A stretch of 64,000 nucleotides of DNA, taken from the NCBI GenBank assembly GCA_903918045.1, contig CAIXCY010000016.1, forward strand, positions 1 to 64,000. The letters run 5' to 3'. The notes under the pieces are model-generated. The model was given only the letters and a program-made list of their open reading frames with translations. It made no database searches and had not been told where the DNA came from. The stretch's first letter is position 1. Each line of letters begins with the position of its first letter. Origin of the DNA: an uncultured Bacteroidia bacterium. GTDB lineage: Bacteria > Bacteroidota > Bacteroidia > Bacteroidales > Prolixibacteraceae. The position numbers and the translations under genes are program-made. Positions 1 through 8,748 of this stretch are shown in pieces.

Positions 1-674
1 CGCATCCCTTCGAGGGCGATTCCATCACAAAGCGGGTGAAAATTTTTAGCCAGGAATGCCTCCATATTGTGAGTTAAGGCATCCATGCCCGTTGCAGCGG
101 TGATAAACGGAGGAAGATCCATCGTCAGCAATGGATCGGCGAAGACGATCTTAGCCAGCAATTTAGGAGAGAATAGGATCTTTTTCTGATGGGTTTCATC
201 ATCCGCAATAATGGCTGAACGGCCCACTTCACTGCCTGTTCCGGAGGTTGTGGGGATTGTAATAAACGGAGGGACATCATTGGTAACATAAACGTCTCCA
301 CCGATTAAATCATCATATTTGAAAAGGTCTTCACGGTGGTTGATGCGCAACAAGATAGCCCGTGCCACATCAATCGCAGCACCACCACCGATACCTACGA
401 TGCAATCACATTCTCCGTCATCATAGGCATCTGCCCCTTTGTAAATATCGCTTTTAACCGGATTCTTATGAATATCGTGAAAAACAGTAACAGCAAACCC
501 TTTTGCGTTCAGATCGGCAACGATTTGCTTAAAGAAGCCAAGCCCGGCAATCACCGGATCGGTAGAAATCAAAGGTCTCTTTAAGCTATTATTTCCCAAA
601 TATGAAGGCAATTCAGAGATAACACCCGCTCCAAAGCGGATCGTTGTTGGAAAATTAAATTGTGAAATTGACAT
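1..674 (-). CDS. Iron-containing alcohol dehydrogenase (C-terminus cut by window edge)
   Basis: This frame is not in the ORF track because it has no stop inside the window. I translated it from the ATG at 674 (MSISQFNFPTTIRFGAG) to the left edge, about 224 residues. Visible motifs are the NAD-binding GIGGGAAID segment (the usual Ser of GGGS is Ala), TTSGTGSEVG, and a metal-ligand region with DALTHNMEAF and FHPLCD, which are typical of group III (Fe2+-dependent) alcohol dehydrogenases that interconvert alcohols and aldehydes with NAD(P). It lies downstream of a glutamine-synthetase-like ligase on the same strand, separated by a repeat-containing spacer of about 300 bp. The pairing suggests a cytoplasmic role in catabolism of an amino alcohol, amine or aldehyde; the substrate is not evident. 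The missing C-terminus is due to the window boundary, not a mutation. Confidence 0.9.
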   Translation of the reverse strand, partial: MSISQFNFPTTIRFGAGVISELPSYLGNNSLKRPLISTDPVIAGLGFFKQIVADLNAKGFAVTVFHDIHKNPVKSDIYKGADAYDDGECDCIVGIGGGAAIDVARAILLRINHREDLFKYDDLIGGDVYVTNDVPPFITIPTTSGTGSEVGRSAIIADDETHQKKILFSPKLLAKIVFADPLLTMDLPPFITAATGMDALTHNMEAFLAKNFHPLCDGIALEGM

Positions 675-794
675 GATGACAGCAGTTATTTTGTAAATTT
701 TGTAATGTCCTTTTGACTTGAATTAAAGTGTGTAAATTTAATTCAAAAACGAAATTCAAGAATTATTCGGGCAATTATTTTGTGTATATAATTG

Positions 795-942
795 CGGCTG
801 GCGAATGGCAACTGACTGCTGGCGGATGTTGTCTTTCCTGGAAGATTAGTATTGCACCTTGGGAATAAGCCAGCTGCAAGTTGCCAGTTGCATTTCTATA
901 AGATAAATATTCCATCATGAAAATAAGCCAGCTGCAAGTTGC
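795..942. repeat. Intergenic short repeats (CCAGCTGCAAGTTGC family)
   Basis: The 304-bp spacer between the glutamine-synthetase-like gene and the alcohol dehydrogenase gene holds two identical 21-bp direct copies of a word beginning AATAAGCCAGCTGCAAG, at 864-884 and 922-942. A diverged, partly inverted relative (GGCTGGCGAATGGCAACTG...) lies at 795-824. A related GGCAGCCAATTGCCAGCC string lies in the convergent gap at about 40829-40846. The copies have no coding support; the 61-aa ORF at 775-960 simply reads through them. They look like a dispersed low-complexity intergenic repeat family. Confidence 0.6.
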
Positions 943-978
943 AAGCAGCATTTTTACCAACGAGTTACCCTCTATTCC

Positions 979-2328
979 TTAGATTATCTCAAAGTACCGT
1001 TTCGTCTCCCAGTCGGTTACCACTTTAGCAAACTGGCGCACTTCCCAGTCGCGGGTCTGACCAAAGTGGGTGACAAAGGTTTCCCCGAACAGCTCCTTAG
1101 CAACCGTCGAATTTTTCATCGCATGATTGGCATCATCCAGACTTTTAGGGAAACGCCCGTTTCGTTCATCGCGGTAACCGTTTCCAACGGTGGCATCCTG
1201 CAGTGTTAACTTGTTTTTTATTCCATAAAGTCCGGCTGCAAGACAGGCACTCAGCGCGAGGTAAGGATTGGTATCGCTTCCGACTACGCGTGTTTCAAGC
1301 CGGCATGACTTACTCCCGCCGGTTATGGCACGCAAAGCCACGGTGCGGTTATCGGTTCCCCAGGTAACCGTCGTGGGTGCCCAGGCCCCTTCGACGAGCC
1401 GTTTATAAGAATTTATTGTTGGGGCGACCATCGGAAGGATATGAGGCAGACAGTAAAGCTGTCCCGCAAGGTAATGATTCATCGTTTCACTCATCTGATG
1501 CGGTTTGGTTGCATCATGGAAAACATTGGTATTTCCCTGCCATAGTGACTGATGTACATGACCACTGCAACCCGGCAGATTTTCATTTATCTTAGCCATA
1601 AAACTCGCAAGAATGCCATGTTTGTAGGCGATCTCCTTAACAGATGTCTTAAACAGGATTGCATTATCGGCGGCAGTCAGGGCATCGCTATAGGTAATTG
1701 CAGCTTCATAGACTCCGGGGCCGGTTTCGGTATGCAAACCTTCGAGTGGAATATCAAATTTTTTAAGTTCATCGAAAAGGGAGGCAAAGAAATCATTGCG
1801 GACACTGCTTCGAAGGATTGAATAGCCAAACATTCCCGGGGTTAACGGAGTAAGGTGTTGTCCCCCTTTTTCGGCAAAGCTCTGTGGTGTTTCGGCAAAA
1901 TTAAACCATTCAAACTCCTGGGAACACTTTGCTTCATAACCTGCATCGGCAGCCTGGGCGATCACTTTATGCATCAGCTGACGCGGACAGATTGCCAGAG
2001 GCTCTCCTGCTCCATCGATGAATTCACCCAGGAAAAAAGGGGTTCCATTTTCCCAGGGGATTTTACGAAAGCTATTCATATCCAACCGGACCTTAGCATC
2101 CGGATATCCACTGTGCCAACCGGTATATGTTGCATTGTCATAAGCTACATCAGTCATGTCCCAGCCAAAAATCACATCACAGAAACCCATATCACCACGG
2201 GCAGTGGAGAGGAATTTTTCGGTTGAGATATATTTCCCCCTTAGTACTCCATCAATATCAGCCACAGCTACTTTAACCCTGCCGGCCGGGTGGTTACTTA
2301 CGTATGCAAAGATCTCTTCGTTACTCAT
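979..2328 (-). CDS. Glutamine synthetase family protein (possible gamma-glutamyl-amine ligase)
   Basis: A 449-aa protein of the GlnA fold, normal length for the family. Visible signatures are an N-terminal beta-grasp segment (VADIDGVLRGKYIS), the metal and substrate region ETGPGVYEAA near residue 201, the ATP-binding loop PGCSGHVHQSL near 252-262, NSYKRLVEGAWAPT near 306-319, and the C-terminal LETRVVGSDTNPYLA. The protein diverges from housekeeping glutamine synthetase at the N-terminus and lacks the adenylylation-site context. Together with the adjacent alcohol dehydrogenase this makes an ATP-dependent gamma-glutamylation of an amine or polyamine (PuuA-like) more likely than ammonia assimilation, but that is inference. 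The start at 2328 is the natural one; no obvious Shine-Dalgarno sequence is seen, which is normal for Bacteroidota. Confidence 0.9.
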   Translation of the reverse strand: MSNEEIFAYVSNHPAGRVKVAVADIDGVLRGKYISTEKFLSTARGDMGFCDVIFGWDMTDVAYDNATYTGWHSGYPDAKVRLDMNSFRKIPWENGTPFFLGEFIDGAGEPLAICPRQLMHKVIAQAADAGYEAKCSQEFEWFNFAETPQSFAEKGGQHLTPLTPGMFGYSILRSSVRNDFFASLFDELKKFDIPLEGLHTETGPGVYEAAITYSDALTAADNAILFKTSVKEIAYKHGILASFMAKINENLPGCSGHVHQSLWQGNTNVFHDATKPHQMSETMNHYLAGQLYCLPHILPMVAPTINSYKRLVEGAWAPTTVTWGTDNRTVALRAITGGSKSCRLETRVVGSDTNPYLALSACLAAGLYGIKNKLTLQDATVGNGYRDERNGRFPKSLDDANHAMKNSTVAKELFGETFVTHFGQTRDWEVRQFAKVVTDWETKRYFEII

Positions 2329-2728
2329 TTTTTTAAATTTTTAAACAGCAAATAAAAGAATAGCAATATACCAAAATATTAATTAGCTAACAGCCAATTT
2401 TCATTGGAAAGGTTCAAATAATCAATAATATTTACCTGTGACCCCCTCAATTATATCGATAAAGGCCAAAGATAAGATAGTTTTACAGATTCAACTTTAA
2501 TCCGGGTTAACATTTTGAGTTCACAAGATCATGGGATTATCCGCGGATAGAATGGTTTTTCAAATGCGTTTTGCCTTACGGATATTGATTGTGTTCTTTG
2601 AGTAATAACTACAGCGAAATTATTGAAAACAATAAGCTAAAACTACGAATTAGGAAGTATTGCTTATAAATATTATCCAGAGATTTTCTATAAAAAATTG
2701 GCATTTAGCTAAACGGCTGACTGTTTAC
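2329..2728. other. Intergenic region, no gene seen
   Basis: A 400-bp AT-rich stretch between two minus-strand genes. It should hold the promoter of the glutamine-synthetase-like gene and the 3' end of the ABC transporter transcript. No exact TANNTTTG element, strong terminator hairpin, tRNA or plausible small ORF was found on either strand. Confidence 0.5.
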
Positions 2729-5700
2729 TTAACTGTTTAAAATCTTCCGAATCCAATCGAAATACAAGGCTACATATAGGAATATAGTCATAAGCCAGAT
2801 CACCAGAACATTAAAAGCCAATGTCGGGACGGAAACTGAGAATACCCTCTTTTCGGAAGCAAGGAAATGGGCCCTTCCGAAGTTAAAATCGGGTATCTTG
2901 TAAACCGGCGCCACTTTCTGCATAAGCCCTGAGGAAGTTTCCCTGTAATACTCATTGGATCCGCCATTCATTACCAGGTTTTCAATAGCCAGATTGTGAT
3001 TGTGTTGTTTCAGATTGAACAGATAATTTCTGCCAAATTGGTGGTTTAGATTAAATACTTTATCGTCCATCTGTTTGCGCAATGAATTCTTCCGTGTGAG
3101 GTAAAAACGTTGCAAATCCTTTAGGTGAAGTGTGGTAAACCCTGCAATACGGGGTGAGAATTTTTCGGGTGTTATCGAATCTGCTACTGCTAAAGAAGGT
3201 AAGACCTCATCGCGATCGAGCTCCATAACTTCATTCCGGATGATGGTGAGCTTTGAAGCAAAATCCTTTGCCGGCTTCCCTGCTTGAATCTGTCCGGCAA
3301 TAAATTCAACCCTTCCAAGGAGTTCGGTAAGGAGTAAATCTGAAAGGTACCGAACCCGGGAGAGCTCCTTCTCTTCTTCAAAAAAATCGGCCATATAGCC
3401 ATTACCCCTGAACTGTTCCACTGCCAATGCCTCGAAAGCCCAGCGTGAGACCATGAGTTCCCCCACAATCGGCACAGCATCTTTATCCGCGGATTTGTCC
3501 TGAAGGTCATCAAATTTCACGATAACTCCGCATAAAAGGATCTGCGGAATCAGCATCAAAGGGATCAGAATGTAGATTGTGACTACAGAATCGAATGCCG
3601 ATGAGATATTTAGCCCTAACAGATTAGAAAATACTGAAACAGAAAAAAGGACCAGCCAGTAGGTCATGTTTAAGCCATGAATACCAATCACGAAATTTCC
3701 AACCAAAACAAATGCCAAGGTTTGAAAGGCGGATAATAGGAGTAAAAATGCAATTTTTGAATTGATGTAGCTGAATCTGCTCAAATTAAGAAACGATTCG
3801 CGCTGCAGAATCTTACGATCCTTAATAATCTCTTCGGCGCTAACACTCATTCCCATAAAGAGCACGACCACAATGGCCATGAAAACATAGGAGATCAGGT
3901 TTTTGTTCCGGGCAAAAATATACTCAGCTCCTTCAGAATATTTTGTGAAGTAGCCCACAATCAGGGCGAGCAGTGGAGCTTCAATGAGATTAATCAGCAA
4001 GTATTGCTTGTCTGACAACTTAATTCTCAAATTCCGTGAAAAGAAAATCTGAAGTTGTTTCCAGATTCCAGGTTTTCTGAAGTGTGTTTTGGGAATTTCA
4101 TCATTTGACGGAAGATCAGCGGGCGATTGCCATTCTATGTTTTGTTTAAAGAGACGGTACCACTCTTCAGGTGGGAAACGTCGTTCAGGAGTAAAATTAC
4201 CCGATTCATCAATTTTCTTGGTCTCTACAATTTCGAGAACCTGTTCCGGGTTGACATTTCCACATTGGAGACATTCGCATTCGAGTGCATTCACGTGATT
4301 GGTGAGCTCCTTAAAGTAGATAATCGCATCGAGCGGATTTCCCGTATAGATCATCCGCCCCCCCTTGTCCATGATCCACAGTTTATCAAACAGCTTAAAG
4401 ATATCGGATGAAGGCTGATGGATATTGACAATCACTAATCTCCCTTGTCTGGCCTGCTGTTTTAAGAGTAACATCACCTTCTCTGAGTCCATGGAAGAGA
4501 GTCCGGATGTAGGTTCATCCACATATAAAATCGAAGGTTCCCGGATTAGCTCGAGTGCGACATTGAGCCGTTTGCGCTGTCCTCCACTGATGGTTTTCTT
4601 TAACGGATTGCCCACCTTCAAATCCCGGAAATCATACAATTCGAGCTCCTGAAGTACCTTTGTTACGGCCTTACTGATCTCTTCCTCACTAAAACCGGCT
4701 AAGCAGAGCCTTGCATTGTAATCCAGGTTTTCCCAGACAGTGAGCTCTTCGAATAGCAGGTCGTCCTGAGGCACGAACCCGATCAATCCTTCAGTTTCCT
4801 TTTTATAAACCTGAATATCGAAATTATTGATTAGAATCCGACCATTATCTAACCGGATATTCCCATTCAGGATATTTAGCAGGGTTGATTTTCCAACCCC
4901 GCTCCCACCCATGATTGCTACCAACTGTCCCGAGCGTTCCGAGAAGTTGAACTCATACAGGCCATTTTTGCTGTTTTTAAATTTAAACTCGGCATTTTGG
5001 CCATTCAGCGTAAAGAGGGGTGACTCTGCCTGATTAAAAAATGCCGTGTTTACATCCGAAAAATAAACCGGTGAGATTCTGGCTCCCCGAATAATCCCCC
5101 CCTCCTTAAAGGCATAAAACCGCCCTGGCAAAATAGGGTTTCCTTCGAGATACAAATTTGCATTACCGTGGAAAATAAAGATATAATTACCGATATCCTG
5201 GAGAAAGAGAAACACCAGTTCACCATCGAGGTTTTCCCGTATCAGGTGTTTTAATGTCTCGTGGTGATCCACTGAACCCTGATTAATGATAAGAAAATCA
5301 GGATAATTCTCCTCGTAATCCGAAAGACCGTAAATAAACGAACAGTATTTGCTATAATCGTCAGAGGTGATGGCGAAAGCACGCGCCACCGCCTGAAATA
5401 ATTCACCGGCCTTCTTTTTATCTTCATCCTTTCTGACCAGTTCGAGGAACCTCAGAAATAACATGATCTGTTCAGTCCGGTGTAGTCTTCCCCTGATATT
5501 GACACAGATTGATTCAGCTTGTTGAATCATGTCGAACATGGGCTCTTCGGCTTCGTCGATGCCATAGAACCCTATCAATTCATCAAATAATTTCCGATAT
5601 TCTTCTGAAGATGAGATCCCCAGATGCAGTTCAAGGTAGGAAGAGAAGGATTTTATGGCATGTTCCCGTTCTGACCGGATAATTGCCGAAAAGATGGCAA

Positions 5701-5737
5701 ACAGGTTGATTAGTGCATTGAGTGTAATTTCATTCAT
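2729..5737 (-). CDS. ABCG-like ABC transporter: helical N-domain, ATPase and permease in one chain
   Basis: A 1002-aa half-transporter with ATPase and permease fused. Residues 1-145 are helical and acidic, and residues 85-140 resemble a TerB-like bundle. Residues 150-245 form a beta-rich segment of unknown type. The nucleotide-binding domain follows: Walker A GGSGVGKST (277-285), signature ISGGQRKR (393-400), Walker B ILYVDEPTSG (403-412) and H-loop VNIHQPSSD. The order ATPase then membrane domain is the ABCG (White) arrangement. About five hydrophobic segments lie between 575 and 740, with the conserved AEEIIKDRKILQRE after the second. A soluble loop of about 230 residues then precedes a last membrane segment near 970-990. 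It probably works as a homodimer in the inner membrane exporting a lipid, drug or polymer; the substrate is unknown. It is separated from the upstream lipoprotein gene by a terminator, so expression may need readthrough or its own promoter. Confidence 0.88.
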   Translation of the reverse strand: MNEITLNALINLFAIFSAIIRSEREHAIKSFSSYLELHLGISSSEEYRKLFDELIGFYGIDEAEEPMFDMIQQAESICVNIRGRLHRTEQIMLFLRFLELVRKDEDKKKAGELFQAVARAFAITSDDYSKYCSFIYGLSDYEENYPDFLIINQGSVDHHETLKHLIRENLDGELVFLFLQDIGNYIFIFHGNANLYLEGNPILPGRFYAFKEGGIIRGARISPVYFSDVNTAFFNQAESPLFTLNGQNAEFKFKNSKNGLYEFNFSERSGQLVAIMGGSGVGKSTLLNILNGNIRLDNGRILINNFDIQVYKKETEGLIGFVPQDDLLFEELTVWENLDYNARLCLAGFSEEEISKAVTKVLQELELYDFRDLKVGNPLKKTISGGQRKRLNVALELIREPSILYVDEPTSGLSSMDSEKVMLLLKQQARQGRLVIVNIHQPSSDIFKLFDKLWIMDKGGRMIYTGNPLDAIIYFKELTNHVNALECECLQCGNVNPEQVLEIVETKKIDESGNFTPERRFPPEEWYRLFKQNIEWQSPADLPSNDEIPKTHFRKPGIWKQLQIFFSRNLRIKLSDKQYLLINLIEAPLLALIVGYFTKYSEGAEYIFARNKNLISYVFMAIVVVLFMGMSVSAEEIIKDRKILQRESFLNLSRFSYINSKIAFLLLLSAFQTLAFVLVGNFVIGIHGLNMTYWLVLFSVSVFSNLLGLNISSAFDSVVTIYILIPLMLIPQILLCGVIVKFDDLQDKSADKDAVPIVGELMVSRWAFEALAVEQFRGNGYMADFFEEEKELSRVRYLSDLLLTELLGRVEFIAGQIQAGKPAKDFASKLTIIRNEVMELDRDEVLPSLAVADSITPEKFSPRIAGFTTLHLKDLQRFYLTRKNSLRKQMDDKVFNLNHQFGRNYLFNLKQHNHNLAIENLVMNGGSNEYYRETSSGLMQKVAPVYKIPDFNFGRAHFLASEKRVFSVSVPTLAFNVLVIWLMTIFLYVALYFDWIRKILNS

Positions 5738-5773
5738 ATGCTAATTCCCGGAATAAAATCTGAACTGACAATT

Positions 5774-5813
5774 AAAAAAGTTGCCTGTATCTTGCAATCA
5801 AAATACAGGCAAC
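5774..5813 (-). terminator. Rho-independent terminator after the lipoprotein gene
   Basis: A perfect 11-bp stem (GTTGCCTGTAT at 5780-5790 pairing with ATACAGGCAAC at 5803-5813) with a 12-nt loop. On the minus strand it is followed directly by six U residues (AAAAAA at 5774-5779 on the plus strand). It sits 22 bp past the stop of the lipoprotein gene and before the ABC transporter gene, so it may attenuate transcription into the latter. Confidence 0.85.
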
Positions 5814-5834
5814 AACTCTTATATTTTCGAAATA

Positions 5835-6686
5835 CTATTTCCCAATTTCATTACGCAAACCAGCAATCAACGGGGTCACTTCGGCAAATTGTTTGGCAGT
5901 AAATTCCGGACCACTGAAACTGTTCAGGATTGGCTTCATCTTTTCAAAGATAGGAGCTACTGCAGGATCGGCAGCCATAATTTCCAAAAGTTGATAATTT
6001 GTTTTAACCCGATCCTTCTGGAGGCCAATCAACTTAATAAGCTCAGTATTGTCTTTGGCCATAGAGGCAATCTGAGTAAGAATATACAACCCTTCGATGT
6101 TTGCGCTCACATACGACAGCGCATACACACCTGAATGTTCACCTGATAAATAACTTTGACCAAGCTCATTCATAACCGCAGAGATAATCACATTCAGAGA
6201 GTCTGTATTCTCCTTATTTTGCTTAATCCGATCATTATATTTTTTCATTGCAGTAATATCACCCTGCAATCCGATTTTGCCGACCAGTTTTTGTTCCACA
6301 TCAAAAATCTGATCTACAAGGTCATAACGATTGTAGACTTTTGCGTAGTAAAGATCGAACTTATAAACACCTGCGGCAAGACTCTGCTCAGTTAACGTTA
6401 AGTATTTCTCAGCATTGTCTGTAGAAAGTGTAAGATCGGCCATATAGGAATAACCACCTTTATTGATGAAATCAACCAGGTCCGCCGGTTTGGGAGCCGT
6501 TTTTATAATGTCTACCAATTGATCTTTCAGCTTAACTGCATCAAAAATTTCAACTTCAACGGTTCCGGTCTGGCCTTTGGAGTTTTTCACCTGATTTTCC
6601 TTTACCTTTGGTCTTTGATTACAACTGGAACATATCAGGAGTGCTACTAAAAGAAAAACGCCTGCTGTATAAAATTGTCTTTTCAT
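5835..6686 (-). CDS. Predicted lipoprotein of unknown function
   Basis: A 283-aa protein beginning with a basic stretch, a hydrophobic core and a lipobox-like LICSSC, so the mature protein probably starts at Cys22 and is lipid-anchored in the envelope. The rest is predicted mostly alpha-helical, with many Lys/Gln and acidic residues (for example KYLTLTEQSLAAGVYKFDLYYAKVYNRYDLVDQIF), and no catalytic motif is seen. It lies between the receiver-PP2C phosphatase gene and the ABCG-like transporter gene on the same strand, with a candidate promoter 109 bp upstream of its ATG and a strong terminator just behind it, so it may be a separate transcription unit. I do not recognise the family. Confidence 0.75.
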   Translation of the reverse strand: MKRQFYTAGVFLLVALLICSSCNQRPKVKENQVKNSKGQTGTVEVEIFDAVKLKDQLVDIIKTAPKPADLVDFINKGGYSYMADLTLSTDNAEKYLTLTEQSLAAGVYKFDLYYAKVYNRYDLVDQIFDVEQKLVGKIGLQGDITAMKKYNDRIKQNKENTDSLNVIISAVMNELGQSYLSGEHSGVYALSYVSANIEGLYILTQIASMAKDNTELIKLIGLQKDRVKTNYQLLEIMAADPAVAPIFEKMKPILNSFSGPEFTAKQFAEVTPLIAGLRNEIGK

Positions 6687-6794
6687 AATAATAAATCTTT
6701 GATCAGTTTTTATTTACAATATGTGGGTACAAGATAAGAAAGTTATAATAAATAAATTAATCATTTGACAAAAAATTTCAGTCTTTAAATAATT

Positions 6795-6802
6795 CAAATA
6801 TA
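6795..6802 (-). promoter_or_regulatory. Candidate -7 element for the lipoprotein gene
   Basis: On the minus strand this reads TATATTTG, an exact match to the Bacteroidota -7 consensus TANNTTTG, 109 bp upstream of the lipoprotein ATG. No good -33 TTTG is present at the expected distance, so this is a weak call. Confidence 0.35.
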
Positions 6803-6914
6803 TGGCTTAATATCAATTAATTAAATTGGATAATGGAGTCCTGTTTCCAGTCATCCCTTCCCCCTGGAATGGCATTCAGATACAAGTTTGGATAAATGCT
6901 CAGAGAGATATTCA

Positions 6915-8099
6915 TCAGGATTTTCCATAATAATTTACCGTAAGAATAGTGATATCATCGAACTGATCAGCAGTACCGATATAGTCATTAACCTCTTTCA
7001 TAAGCAAGGTGTTAATTTGAACGGGTGACTGATTTGGTTCAAGGGACTCCAGAATATCTATACTTGGCTGAATCGTTCTTCTTTGGTTATCAGGGTTATG
7101 AGCATCTTCCAATCCATCAGTATACAATACAATGGAGTCACCGGGTTGCAAGGTAAACTGATATTGTTTATATTGGAAATCGGGTTCGATACAAATCGGA
7201 AAGCCGGTAACCTTCTTAAAGACTTCAACCTTTTTCCCTGCACGAAGAATCAGCGGGCATTCATGACCCCCGTCAACATAATTGACCTCTCCTGTTTTAA
7301 GGTTGAGAATGCAGACAAAAACAGTCACAAACATCATGTTATTGTTATTTACCGACAAGGCTCTGTTAATCCTGGAAATCTCTTCCACCATATCAGGGTT
7401 CGAAGAGTTTGAAAAATTGGTATTAAAGAGTGATTTGGTGATTGCCATAAAGAGGGCGGCAGAGATTCCTTTGTCTGAAACATCACCCACCATAAAAAAG
7501 AGATGATCTTCATCAATCAGGAAATAGTCGAACAGGTCGCCTCCGACAGTTTTGGCAGGTTGCAATACGCCGTGCAGGTCGAAGTCGGTACGATCAGGAA
7601 ATGCAGGAAATTTCTTAGGTAGCATCGACTGCTGGATATCGTATGCAATGCTCAGATCTTTCTGGATGGAGACCAGGTTATCCCGATCTTTTTGAAACTT
7701 CTTATATTGATTGATCTCATCAACCGTTTTACTTATTGTGATCTCCATATCTTCGAAATTGATCGGCTTTGTAATAAAATCAAAAGCCCCTCGATTCATT
7801 GCTGTACGGATATTTTCCATGTCGCCATAAGCAGAAACCATCACTGTTTTTAGTTCCGAATTTTTGCGCTCCTTGAGTCTTGAAAGAAAGGTTAATCCAT
7901 CCATTTCAGGCATATTGATATCTGAAAGGACCAGGCAGATATCGGGATTATCATCCAGCTGTTCGAGTGCCTGTACTCCATTTTGCGCAAAAATAAAGCT
8001 ATACTCCTTATTTCGAATGCTTTTCCTGAATTTCTGTGTGATAAGCATTTCCATATCCTGCTCATCATCGACGCATAAAATTGATACCGTAGTTCCCAT
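6915..8099 (-). CDS. Response regulator with PP2C/SpoIIE-type phosphatase output
   Basis: 394 aa. Residues 1-125 are a receiver domain with acidic pair D11-D12, phosphoacceptor D60 (SDINMPEMDG context) and K111 (ITKP). A helical linker (125-160) leads to a PPM/SpoIIE-type Ser/Thr phosphatase with metal-binding motifs VGGDLFDYF (D188, D191), GDVSDKG (205-211) and the terminal DQFDDITILTV. The family dephosphorylates Ser-phosphorylated STAS proteins when the receiver is phosphorylated (RsbU/RssB-like logic). It ends the long minus-strand operon that contains two histidine-kinase-like genes, so the soluble kinase encoded next-but-one upstream is the obvious candidate phosphodonor. It is a close paralogue of the product at 23508-24686. 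STAS partners are encoded about 16-17 kb upstream. Confidence 0.93.
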   Translation of the reverse strand: MGTTVSILCVDDEQDMEMLITQKFRKSIRNKEYSFIFAQNGVQALEQLDDNPDICLVLSDINMPEMDGLTFLSRLKERKNSELKTVMVSAYGDMENIRTAMNRGAFDFITKPINFEDMEITISKTVDEINQYKKFQKDRDNLVSIQKDLSIAYDIQQSMLPKKFPAFPDRTDFDLHGVLQPAKTVGGDLFDYFLIDEDHLFFMVGDVSDKGISAALFMAITKSLFNTNFSNSSNPDMVEEISRINRALSVNNNNMMFVTVFVCILNLKTGEVNYVDGGHECPLILRAGKKVEVFKKVTGFPICIEPDFQYKQYQFTLQPGDSIVLYTDGLEDAHNPDNQRRTIQPSIDILESLEPNQSPVQINTLLMKEVNDYIGTADQFDDITILTVNYYGKS

Positions 8100-8169
8100 A
8101 TTTGTGTTTTTAACAATTTTAAAAATGAATGTGCTGCAACTAATTCAAGTTTGCAGTCCTGCTCTCTTT

Positions 8170-8748
8170 TTACATTTTGAAATATATTCCAAACATTGAT
8201 CCGTATTCCGCAGTGTCCCAGTTATAAATCCAGGATGACCAAATGGAAAAAGGCCCTTTCCCAAAATGATACTGGACTAACGGACCCACACCATAATATT
8301 GGCTGGCCATCGCCCCAATGGCAACCTGTTTTAGCAGGTAGAGTGAACGAAGGTCAAACCAGGGGATACTTCCCTGCTCAAAGGTGCCCAAAAATAAAAA
8401 TTTATTAGTCGAAACGGTTACGATCTGGGCTGTCCGTATCAGGTTCCGCTTATAACCATACGATTCTACATTTGTTTCTATACCCACTTCGCCCTCTGCT
8501 GAAAGCCATTTTAAAGGTCTGTATTCAAAGCCAATAAGGCTCTCTCCCCATTTTTTATTGACCAGACTGAACGAGGTGAAACTAAACGATGGTCCCAGAT
8601 TCTTCCTGGCATAGACACTCACTGTGGAGCGTGTATTTTTGAAATTTGCCGTCATGTTAAAATAATCATAATGATGAATTGAAACAGAAACCTGTGCAAA
8701 TAAGTGTTTAGACAACAAGATTAAGACTATAAAAAGCAATTTCTTCAT
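8170..8748 (-). CDS. Small exported protein, possible outer-membrane beta-barrel
   Basis: 192 aa with a clear Sec signal peptide (MKKLLFIVLILLSKHLFAQ). The mature part has alternating hydrophobic and aromatic beta-strand-like segments and ends with IYFKM, giving it the look of a small outer-membrane barrel or periplasmic beta protein; no known domain is recognised. Its ATG overlaps the stop codon of the histidine kinase gene (TAATG), so the two are probably translationally coupled. The position between a kinase and a PP2C response regulator suggests it belongs to the same sensory pathway, but there is no direct evidence of function. Confidence 0.7.
   Translation of the reverse strand: MKKLLFIVLILLSKHLFAQVSVSIHHYDYFNMTANFKNTRSTVSVYARKNLGPSFSFTSFSLVNKKWGESLIGFEYRPLKWLSAEGEVGIETNVESYGYKRNLIRTAQIVTVSTNKFLFLGTFEQGSIPWFDLRSLYLLKQVAIGAMASQYYGVGPLVQYHFGKGPFSIWSSWIYNWDTAEYGSMFGIYFKM

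Noticed and set aside
336-584. 82-aa plus-strand ORF
   Set aside because: Antisense shadow of the iron-containing alcohol dehydrogenase, whose frame on the minus strand has clear family motifs.
775-960. 61-aa minus-strand ORF
   Set aside because: It reads through the intergenic direct repeats and has repeat-derived, low-information sequence; no fold or start context supports it.
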